From: Pelotomaculum sp. UBA3102
GTDB taxonomy: Bacteria > Bacillota > Desulfotomaculia > Desulfotomaculales > Pelotomaculaceae
Direction: 5' to 3'
DNA: 16,234 nt
Assembly: GCA_002365865.1 (NCBI GenBank)
Contig: DFAQ01000074.1
Coordinates: 1-16,234, forward strand
Shown: one piece after another, positions 1 through 5,445 of the stretch
How positions within the stretch are numbered: position 1 is the stretch's first letter
How the letters are laid out: the number at the start of each line of letters is the position of its first letter
Notes under the pieces: generated by a model
Seen by the model: only the letters and a program-made list of their open reading frames with translations
The model's database searches: none
What the model was told of the DNA's origin: nothing
Translations under genes and position numbers: made by a program

Positions 1-1066
1 CGCCTCCAGAGCTGGTTACTGTTACTTTGGCCTTGTAAATCCAGTTGGTATCTTTGTCATCATAATATAGAGTAATATTTGCCGTGCTGCCTGCACTTCC
101 ACCGGAAATCGTTAATGTGCCGTCAGTATACGACAATTTAATGTCTGAATTATCACTGCTGCATTCTAAGGGTGTATTGAAGTTTTTACCTAACACCGAA
201 ATGGTTCCTGAGGCACTGCTACCCTCTTTATAACTGATGGTTTCCATATAACCATCTGTGCCTGTTGCACCGGAAAAATGAGCCTTGGATCGCACATAAG
301 CTTTTAATAAAGCTATTTCGGATTGCAAATAGAGATCCACTGTAGACAATATCGTACACTCAGCCTCGGCTAGCTCATCGGCAGTCCAGCCAATGTCTGT
401 CATTGCATTATAAACATCAACACAATCACTTCCGCCGTTTTCAGACGCATATTTTAAAGCTCCGCTTAACCACTCCTTAATAAGACTGCGGATTTCGTTG
501 TAATCCTTTTCTGTAAAGATGCTTTCCCACTCCGAAGGAGCCGTTTCCTTTATACCGTATAACTGGGCATAATTAAAAAAACCATATAACTGCTTAAGAC
601 TAATGCCTGGAAGCAGGTCTGCCACAATTTCACGGTCTTCTTCATAGTTATCATAGTTATCATAGATTTCTTCCAAAGTACCTGCAACGCTTCCAGAAAG
701 AGTTATTCCTAAACCATCTACTAGAAGTTTAGCAACCTGATTTTTAGCTTCTTCTTCATTACATGAAAGCCTTTCTTTAACTCCGTCAAGAGGCAGGACA
801 CCCTCTTCTACTTGCGGCCACAGAATACTTTTTATCTCATCTTGATTTTTTCCACTTAGACTCGTTTTAGCATTCTTTACTGCATCCATGCCTTGTGTAT
901 CTTCACTCAGCCAGTAATAAACTCCTTCTAATTGTTCAGCTATATCACTAATAGTGCCTGCCATTGCGTTTTTCACAGGTAAAACAAAAGATGACAAAAG
1001 CAGTGACAAACACAAGACTATGGAACATGTCGACCACATTACCCTGCGGTAAGATTTTTTAAACAT
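1..1066 (-). CDS. Secreted protein of unknown function, N-terminal 355 residues (runs off left edge)
   Basis: One frame is open from an ATG at 1066 to the left edge, so the C-terminus is not visible. A GGAGG lies 8 bases before the ATG. Residues 1-36 form a classic signal peptide: MFKK and two Arg, a hydrophobic core rich in Leu and Ser, then a likely cleavage site after AMA (residues 34-36). The mature protein starts with an acidic, mostly helical part (to about residue 270) that includes a YDNYDNYE repeat encoded by a tandem TATCATAGT-type DNA repeat at 641-665. From about residue 276 it becomes Ser/Thr/Gly-rich and beta-like (GTISVLGKNF, GTLTISGGS, ANITLYYDD), which resembles a bacterial Ig-like domain. 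I do not recognise the family. A surface or S-layer-associated role is inferred from the signal peptide and the SLH genes nearby. The gene is AT-richer than the envelope cluster on the right, which may point to transfer. Confidence 0.82.
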   Translation of the reverse strand, partial: MFKKSYRRVMWSTCSIVLCLSLLLSSFVLPVKNAMAGTISDIAEQLEGVYYWLSEDTQGMDAVKNAKTSLSGKNQDEIKSILWPQVEEGVLPLDGVKERLSCNEEEAKNQVAKLLVDGLGITLSGSVAGTLEEIYDNYDNYEEDREIVADLLPGISLKQLYGFFNYAQLYGIKETAPSEWESIFTEKDYNEIRSLIKEWLSGALKYASENGGSDCVDVYNAMTDIGWTADELAEAECTILSTVDLYLQSEIALLKAYVRSKAHFSGATGTDGYMETISYKEGSSASGTISVLGKNFNTPLECSSDNSDIKLSYTDGTLTISGGSAGSTANITLYYDDKDTNWIYKAKVTVTSSGG

Positions 1067-1206
1067 TTTTACACCTCCATCTTCACTAATAAAATTATTT
1101 TATTCTTGATTTTATTTTTATTCTCTGCTCTGCTACCGGTTGCTGCAGCAAGGAACACCCCCTTGTCACTAAAACTAACACTTTAAAATCCAAATTTTTA
1201 AAAACA

Positions 1207-1230
1207 GGTTTCGTTTCTTCAAACAAACCA
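1207..1230 (-). terminator. Possible intrinsic terminator after the small membrane protein gene
   Basis: On the minus strand a GGTTT/AAACC stem, with a second TTT/AAA pairing inside it, is followed by TGTTTTT. It lies 123 bases past the stop codon at 1353 and before the secreted protein gene at 1066. It would separate the two minus-strand genes. The stem is short and AT-rich, so this is only a moderate call. Confidence 0.4.
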
Positions 1231-1249
1231 ACATTTGCCGCTCATAGCA

Positions 1250-1264
1250 ATAAGCCCGGCTTAT
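1250..1264. promoter_or_regulatory. 15-bp palindrome in the intergenic region
   Basis: ATAAGCC and GGCTTAT form a perfect 7-bp inverted repeat around a single central C. In RNA from the minus strand an alternative pairing, CCGGTTT with AAGCCGG, is possible just beside it. The site lies between two minus-strand genes. It could be an operator or part of a structured RNA; nothing visible decides which. Confidence 0.3.
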
Positions 1265-1352
1265 GTAAACCGGCCGGACTCTGTCGATTGCAATAACAAA
1301 ATAATTTATTAGGACAAGTCCCTTTAAGTCCTTTTTCACCCACAAGTTATAG

Positions 1353-1631
1353 CTAAAGCACATTCATGACTTTGACGAACACTATGGATACAAAAACCAT
1401 CAACAGCGGAATTATCCCCACATTCAGCACCCGGTCCAGCGCACCGGGCAGGGACAATTCACACGCGGACGAATTTTCCGCGGCCGCACCCGCCAGCTCT
1501 TTCGTAATAAGCATCACAATCAAGGCAACAGTTGCCGCCAATCCAAGCCCCGCCATAAACGATGCGGCCGTTGTAACCGTACTCGCTGTCGTAGTCGTCG
1601 TAGTAGTTACAGTGGTAACAGTTGAAATCAC
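1353..1631 (-). CDS. Small Thr-rich membrane protein with two transmembrane helices
   Basis: The protein has 92 residues from a GTG at 1631. I chose that start because AAGGAGG sits 8 bases before it; an in-frame ATG at 1649 would place this Shine-Dalgarno sequence inside the gene. The N-terminus is a run of Thr and Val (STVTTVTTTTTTTAST), followed by a first membrane helix (about residues 24-44), a polar stretch with a single Cys (AAAENSSACELSLPG), and a second helix near the C-terminus (IIPLLMVFVSIVFVKV). There is no catalytic motif. It resembles small membrane proteins I associate with S-layer genes in Clostridia, but I cannot name a family. Its upstream region is long, AT-rich and carries a tandem repeat, and a weak terminator may follow it, so it is probably transcribed alone. 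Confidence 0.72.
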   Translation of the reverse strand: MISTVTTVTTTTTTTASTVTTAASFMAGLGLAATVALIVMLITKELAGAAAENSSACELSLPGALDRVLNVGIIPLLMVFVSIVFVKVMNVL

Positions 1632-1755
1632 GCGGACTACCTCCTTCATAAATAAATTCGCTCCCTGCAGCAGAACCAAATAAATACTGAAACCAATTTC
1701 GATAAATCCAAAATGTATGCCGCAGGCCCCATCTTCCTTTTCAGGAAAATACTAG

Positions 1756-1783
1756 TTATGTAATTCAACTTATGTAATTCAAT
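1756..1783. repeat. Tandem 14-bp direct repeat upstream of the small membrane protein gene
   Basis: Two adjacent copies of TTATGTAATTCAAY differ only in the last base (C versus T). They lie about 125 bp upstream of the GTG at 1631, between the AT-tract region and the gene. Adjacent direct copies in a promoter region could bind a regulator, but no known motif is recognised. Confidence 0.6.
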
Positions 1784-1811
1784 ATTAAGAGATAATTTTC
1801 CTGCTTTGGGT

Positions 1812-1860
1812 AAATTTTTTTTTAAATTTTTTTAAAATTTTTTACATGAAATTTTTTATT
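1812..1860. other. Phased A/T-tract region, likely curved DNA
   Basis: Four AAA(A)T5-9 tracts begin at 1812, 1824, 1834 and 1849, a spacing near one to one and a half helical turns. Almost no G or C is present for about 50 bases. It lies between the damaged surface gene (stop at 1856) and the small membrane protein gene. Such tracts often bend DNA or act as upstream promoter elements; that role is inferred here. Confidence 0.5.
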
Positions 1861-2253
1861 TTAGGCAGCGCAGGCCTGCGTCCAGGTCCACCCGCCGGGT
1901 GTCGCCGGGACTCCAAGTTGCTGCAGGCGCGGCAGCAAACCCGTTGACCCGGAAATACACTGCCTTGCCGACGGTATCCGCCGTCCCTTGGACAATCAGC
2001 TTCGGGTCAAGCCCCCCAGCCCCCCGTAAAGACCTCCTTTAATTTCAGCACTTCCTGCAAGTTCGCCGTCTATGTATGCTTCCACCGTGCCTGAATCAAC
2101 GCAGCTTCCCGTGCTGTAGCGGACGCTGCCCCAATAAGCTGCCGGCGCCAGGGGCGGGCTCCCGGCCGCAGCCGGCAGGCCGGAAACGAAAACCAGAAAT
2201 AAGAGTCCGCTCGTTATGAGCACGATTTTTTTCCAACAAATAAATTTAAACAT
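1856..2253 (-). pseudogene. Small secreted surface protein, frameshifted
   Basis: The start is an ATG at 2253 behind GGAGGG. Residues 1-31 form a signal peptide (MFKFICWKK, a Leu/Val core, then GLPAAAG). The mature part (PPLAPAAYWGSVRYS, AYIDGELAGSAEIKGG) reads like a beta-rich domain found repeatedly in clostridial and archaeal surface proteins. The reading frame ends early at 1996. One frame over, the same domain carries on to a TAA at 1856-1858 (LDPKLIVQGTADTVGKAV, then VDLDAGLRCLK). The switch lies between two six-base G runs on the coding strand (2012-2025). One extra G would restore YGGLGGLDPKL. The sequence also fits a -1 ribosomal slip on G GGG GGC. A simple indel or a sequencing error is the plainest reading. 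Intact length would be about 132 residues. No complete SLH domain or enzyme motif is present. Confidence 0.62.
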
Positions 2254-2308
2254 AGGTTCCCTCCGTATAAATCCCCTTCGTTCACCGCGTAGCACGAAAA
2301 TACCCGTG

Positions 2309-2335
2309 GCGGGGGACGGCTTTCACGGTCCCCGC
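2309..2335 (-). other. Strong GC-rich hairpin between surface-gene remnants
   Basis: GCGGGGGAC at 2309-2317 pairs with GTCCCCGC at 2328-2335, with one bulged base, and CCG/CGG pairs outside it. It follows the SLH remnant (stop at 2360) and precedes the small secreted gene on the minus strand. No U-run follows, so it is not a standard terminator. It may be a factor-dependent stop, an attenuator or a transcript-stabilising structure. Confidence 0.4.
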
Positions 2336-2359
2336 GCGGCAACAAATCATTTTTCACTA

Positions 2360-2857
2360 TCAATCTAATTTTTGAAACAACCGGTAAAGTACTACCGCGG
2401 CCTCAGCCCGGGTGCAGTTCCCGGCCGGTACAAATTCATTAACGGTCCTTCCCTGCATCAAGCCTTTTTCAATTGCCAAGGCTACTCCGGCCCGCGCCCA
2501 GGAAGATATTGCCCCGGCATCCCGGTAGGCTCCCAGCGCTGCTTGAAAAACCTCTTCAGCAGGCACTTGCTGCGCTCCGCTCCAGGCCAAGGTGTGCCCG
2601 AGCATGGTCGCCGCCTGTTCCCGGGTGACCAGCGCCCTGGGGTCAAACCTGCCGGGGCCGGTGCCCGCCACCAGGCCGGCCCGCACTGCAGCACCCACCA
2701 TGCCGCGGTACCAAGCGCCGGGCTCGATGTCGCCGAAAGCGCCGGCGCTTTCCGGATCGGCTTCCAACCCCACCAGGCGGGACATGATAACGGCACTGAA
2801 ACCTGCCAGTTTGCCCGGCTCAGCCACATAGACCCAGTAACCCCTGCCGGCTTCCAT
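2360..2857 (-). CDS. C-terminal remnant of an S-layer (SLH domain) protein
   Basis: The frame of 165 residues begins in the middle of a domain: EAGRGYWVYVAEPGKL (residues 2-17) is an internal motif of clostridial SLH proteins, and the residues read just upstream of the ATG (PPL) also fit that motif before a TGA stops the frame. No ribosome binding site precedes the ATG. Two SLH repeats follow. The first is at about residues 40-90 (FGDIEPGAWYRGMVGAAVRAG, then RFDPRALVTREQAATML). The second is at about 110-161 (YRDAGAISSWARAGVALAIEKG, then FVPAGNCTRAEAAVVLYRLF). SLH domains bind pyruvylated wall polysaccharide. The protein should have a signal peptide and an N-terminal portion, which are missing. 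I read it as the 3' end of the same broken gene as the fragment at 2857-3234. Confidence 0.6.
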   Translation of the reverse strand: MEAGRGYWVYVAEPGKLAGFSAVIMSRLVGLEADPESAGAFGDIEPGAWYRGMVGAAVRAGLVAGTGPGRFDPRALVTREQAATMLGHTLAWSGAQQVPAEEVFQAALGAYRDAGAISSWARAGVALAIEKGLMQGRTVNEFVPAGNCTRAEAAVVLYRLFQKLD

Positions 2858-3234
2858 TAGCGGCGGTCAGGATCCCTGGGTATATGTGCCCGCTGGTGAT
2901 GACCTGGGAGAAGATCGTCCGTAAAATTCCTTATATTTACATAATACGGTGCTATCAACGGCTGGTCCTCGCTGTCCTCCAGCGCTACGGTCAACTTGTT
3001 GCGCAGGTATACTTCCATGGTGGTAAAATCGGGAGTAACGACGAGCTCGGGCGCCGTTAAATCAACATATGCAGATGCAATACCCGGTTCACTGCTTACA
3101 GATACATCGCCGAACCATTGCTCACCAATAACCGATGCATTCTTGATTCCCGGTAATATTAAAGACGCGTTTTGTCCCGCGGCTACATCTACCGGTACGG
3201 TTACCACAACCGAGCCGGCACTTAGTCGGTTCAA
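2857..3234 (-). pseudogene. Headless internal fragment of a surface protein
   Basis: The frame opens only at a TTG (3234) directly behind a TAG, with no ribosome binding site, so this is not a natural start. Codons for SAGSVVVTVPVDVAAGQNAS, then VSVSSEPGIASAYVDLTAPE and VTPDFTTMEVYLRNKLTVA are typical of the beta-rich middle of a secreted protein. The frame reads into a Pro/His/Arg-rich tail (HHQRAHIPRDPDRR) that looks like out-of-frame translation, so another break lies at about 2870-2920, before the SLH remnant. The 5' end of the gene is absent because the sequence changes near 3220 into a plus-strand cyclase gene. I do not recognise the exact family; an S-layer protein is inferred from the SLH part downstream. 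Confidence 0.5.
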
Positions 3235-3284
3235 CTACCGCCGCAACCGGGAACTTTTACTACTCGCCGTTCGGGCGTGCGGAA

Positions 3285-4259
3285 ATGACTGAAACTGAAA
3301 TGCACGCCAACATTATCGACGCCGTCATTTCAAAAAGCTTTTTTAGGGACACCGCGCCGGCCGTAAACATGGCCATCGTAGCCGCACTGGCCCTGTGCCT
3401 GGGACTGGCGCTACCGCGCCTTTCACCGGCGCGCGGGTTTATCCTGTCCCTGGCCGTGCTGGCGGCATACGTAACGTCCGCTTATTTAATCGGGACAAGG
3501 CTGCACGTGCTGGCCCAGATTGCCTACCCCTCGCTGACCATTGCCCTTTGCTACGTCACCTCCACAAGCTGCGGCTATATTCAGGAGCGGCGGGAAAAAC
3601 AAAAAATCACCCGGACATTCAGCCGCTACGTGGCGCCCCAGGTGGTTAATGAAATTTTGAAGAGTGAAGTGGATCTGATGCAGATGAAAAGCCGCCGACA
3701 ACTGGTAACGGTGCTTTTCGTGGACCTGAGCGGCTTCACCCCGCTTTCGGAGAAGTTGCCGCCGGAGGACCTGGTCAATGTGCTGAACCGCTATCTCAAG
3801 CTGGTCATAGAGATTATTTTTAAGTACGAAGGAACCATCGACAAGTTTATCGGCGACGCGGTCATGGTAGAATTCAACGCGCCGATGCCGGTGCCAGAAC
3901 ACGAACTGAAAGCGGTGAAATCGGCCGTGGAAATACAGCAAGAACTTCGAGGATTGAGCGAAGAAGTGGAACGTGAATACAACGTTAAGTTAAACGTTAG
4001 CATCGGCATCAACACCGGCGAAGTGATCATCGGCAACATCGGCGCCCTGACTAGGGTGGAATTTGCCGCCATCGGCGACAACGTCAACACTGCATCCCGG
4101 TTGCAGTCCTTTGCCGCGGCCGGGCAAATCGTGCTCAGCCAAACCACCTACGAAGCGGTTAAGGACAAAACCAACTGCCGGCCGCTCGGTCCGGTCAAGG
4201 TCAAAGGCAGGGCCCAACCCCTGGAAGTTTACGAGGTGACCGGAATCAAACCGGAATAA
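3285..4259 (+). CDS. Class III adenylate/guanylate cyclase, CHASE2 sensor truncated
   Basis: This membrane enzyme family makes cyclic AMP (or cGMP) from the nucleoside triphosphate. From the ATG at 3285 the protein has 324 residues: the very end of a CHASE2 domain (MHANIIDAVISKSFF, 6-20), three membrane helices (about 28-47, 51-70 and 73-93), a linker (TFSRYVAPQVVNEIL), and a complete cyclase domain (about 138-318). The two metal-binding Asp are present (FVDLSGF, D147; IGDAV, D191), as are the transition-state residues in IGDNVNTASR (N268, R272). CHASE2 normally occupies roughly 300 residues before the helices. Here in-frame codons 3222-3284 still encode its end (LVGSTTAATGNFYYSPFGRA), but they have no start codon, and beyond about 3220 the homology stops. 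No convincing ribosome binding site precedes 3285. The catalytic part looks intact, yet the gene is 5'-truncated and may not be expressed. Confidence 0.85.
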   Translation: MTETEMHANIIDAVISKSFFRDTAPAVNMAIVAALALCLGLALPRLSPARGFILSLAVLAAYVTSAYLIGTRLHVLAQIAYPSLTIALCYVTSTSCGYIQERREKQKITRTFSRYVAPQVVNEILKSEVDLMQMKSRRQLVTVLFVDLSGFTPLSEKLPPEDLVNVLNRYLKLVIEIIFKYEGTIDKFIGDAVMVEFNAPMPVPEHELKAVKSAVEIQQELRGLSEEVEREYNVKLNVSIGINTGEVIIGNIGALTRVEFAAIGDNVNTASRLQSFAAAGQIVLSQTTYEAVKDKTNCRPLGPVKVKGRAQPLEVYEVTGIKPE

Positions 4260-4290
4260 AAACAGAATCAAAACGGACAAAGCCGATCAT

Positions 4291-4327
4291 AAAAAGACTG
4301 CCGCGCAAACTTAGCGGCAGTCTTTTT
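4291..4327. terminator. Bidirectional intrinsic terminator between cyclase and DUF421 genes
   Basis: AAAAAGACTGCCGC (4291-4304) pairs perfectly with GCGGCAGTCTTTTT (4314-4327) around a 9-base loop. The A and T ends give a U-run on either strand. It lies between convergent genes (stops at 4259 and 4375), so it can end both transcripts. Confidence 0.9.
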
Positions 4328-4374
4328 CTACGGCGGCACTTTGCAAATAAATTCAATATGCTGCGACGTGGCGG

Positions 4375-5112
4375 CTATTGCGGCCTCCGGCCCGGCAGCT
4401 TGTCGGTGATGTCCTGCACGTATTCGAGGTCATCCCGCTTCTTATCAATGTAAAGGTTGCCGTCACTGTCCAGACTGGCGTAAAACACCTCCTGCAACGA
4501 TTCAATGCCTTGCTTTTGCAGTTCCCCCAGCAGCCAGTCTTCGTCCAGGTGGTTTTGCTTTAAATTCTGCTCAATAATTACCCCGTCCACCACCAGTTCC
4601 GACGGAACCCCTTGATACTTGGTCGGGATATTCAGGTCTTGCGGTGTGACGGGTGCGACCTGGCTTTTAAGCAGGACGCTGAGCTGCCCGTCGGGCTCGG
4701 CTATGGCAAACTCCACGTCTGCGATATTGAAGGCTCCTTTCTGGCGCAGTTGGGAAGTCAGGTCGTCTATGGTGTAACGCATCTTGCGCATACAACCCTC
4801 CAGTATTTTTCCGTTGTGCACCACCACTGTCGGCTCGTCGCTCAACATCTTGTGGGCCGGGCGGAACTTCATCCCCACCCACTGCGATAAAATAGTAAAG
4901 GTCGTAAATAAAAGCAGGCCCATAGCGTAATAACCCGCCGGCTCGCCCACGCTGGTGACCAGGCTCGCCGCAATGGAACCGACGACAATTCCGTTAACCC
5001 AGTCGGTGATGGTCAACCCCCCCACCTGAGACTTGCCTACCAGCCTGGTAATAAATATCACCGCCACAAAAGCTCCCAGCGATTTAAACAAAATTTCCAG
5101 GTAAGGATTCAT
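4375..5112 (-). CDS. DUF421 (YetF-like) membrane protein
   Basis: The protein has 245 residues from an ATG at 5112. A GGGGAGG lies rather far upstream. Three membrane helices occupy about residues 5-24, 38-56 and 61-80. The cytoplasmic part has the marks of the DUF421/YetF family: LSDEPTVVVHNGKI, RYTIDDLTSQLRQKGAFN, then DVEFAIAEPDGQLSVLLK. Length fits the family (about 220-290). Its biochemical role is unknown; several Bacillus members are reported to be made in the forespore, and a sequence upstream (5148-5177) resembles a sigma-G promoter. It is convergent with the cyclase gene and divergent from the small gene at 5243. Family assignment is firm, function is not. Confidence 0.88.
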   Translation of the reverse strand: MNPYLEILFKSLGAFVAVIFITRLVGKSQVGGLTITDWVNGIVVGSIAASLVTSVGEPAGYYAMGLLLFTTFTILSQWVGMKFRPAHKMLSDEPTVVVHNGKILEGCMRKMRYTIDDLTSQLRQKGAFNIADVEFAIAEPDGQLSVLLKSQVAPVTPQDLNIPTKYQGVPSELVVDGVIIEQNLKQNHLDEDWLLGELQKQGIESLQEVFYASLDSDGNLYIDKKRDDLEYVQDITDKLPGRRPQ

Positions 5113-5147
5113 TACTTTTCCCGCCTCCCCAATGCATTTACAGGTTT

Positions 5148-5177
5148 TAGTTTGCCAACCGGAACGGTTATTAATGC
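5148..5177 (-). promoter_or_regulatory. Candidate sigma-G-like promoter for the DUF421 gene
   Basis: On the minus strand GCATT (5177-5173) and CAAACTA (5154-5148) are separated by 18 bases. The forespore sigma-G pattern is close to GCATA, 17-18 bases, CATACTA. A transcript would start near 5141, about 30 bases before the ATG, with the GGGGAGG in between. The match is by eye and short motifs occur by chance. Confidence 0.3.
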
Positions 5178-5242
5178 ATTTTAATGAATTTCCGGTTTAA
5201 ACCCGGTTGCATTGGGCAATACTATGACCGGGAGGGAGACAG

Positions 5243-5368
5243 ATGTTCAACAAAAAAAAGGCTCTGGCAGAGTTAAGCAAGAGGAAAAAAATGTTTGAAG
5301 ATTACCTTTGCCGGATAAAAAACACCCCTGCCGGCAAGCAGGAATTGCCGGAGAAAAAGGCAAAGTAA
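5243..5368 (+). CDS. 41-residue Lys-rich protein, unknown function
   Basis: The ATG at 5243 follows GGGAGGGAGACAG, an excellent ribosome binding site. The product begins MFNKKKALAELSKRKKMFED and ends in PEKKAK, with 13 Lys in 41 residues. It has no signal peptide or membrane helix. The first half should be an amphipathic helix; the second, with PAGKQELPEKK, is probably unstructured. Three points support a real gene: the ribosome binding site, a dedicated terminator whose stem contains the stop codon, and a free-standing position between the DUF421 and galE genes. A weak promoter is possible (TTTAAA at 5196, TACTAT at 5220, 18 bases apart). I do not recognise a family; nucleic-acid or membrane-surface binding would be guesses from charge. 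Confidence 0.65.
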   Translation: MFNKKKALAELSKRKKMFEDYLCRIKNTPAGKQELPEKKAK

Positions 5369-5404
5369 ACCCCGCCGGGAAAACCCCCGCGGGGTTTACC
5401 CTTT
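5365..5404 (+). terminator. Intrinsic terminator overlapping the stop codon of the 41-residue gene
   Basis: GTAAACCCCGC (5365-5375) pairs perfectly with GCGGGGTTTAC (5389-5399), with more C/G pairing possible in the loop, and CCTTTT follows. The TAA stop at 5366-5368 is part of the left arm. It also separates the gene from galE, which ends at 5446 on the other strand. Confidence 0.85.
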
Positions 5405-5445
5405 TCAAGCTTATGTCAGGCTTGTTTTAAGCTATTCTGAATTTG

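Noticed and set aside
1195..1300. c-di-GMP-I (GEMM) riboswitch
   Set aside because: The paired CCGG elements and GCGGCAAATG looked suggestive, but the conserved GGGCAAACC and GGTAGGTAGC-like parts are absent.
1175..1363. Minus-strand 62-residue frame
   Set aside because: No ribosome binding site of its own, no pattern in the protein, and it runs through hairpins that look like non-coding DNA.
1366..1683. Plus-strand 105-residue frame opposite the Thr-rich membrane gene
   Set aside because: The minus strand has AAGGAGG at the right distance and two clear membrane helices; the plus frame has no ribosome binding site, and its Val run is the mirror of the Thr run.
2309..2335. Intrinsic terminator
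   Set aside because: The hairpin is strong but lacks a U-run on the minus strand, so I list it only as a structure.
2372..2860. Plus-strand frame of 162 residues over the SLH remnant
   Set aside because: The minus strand encodes two recognisable SLH repeats; the plus frame is low-information.
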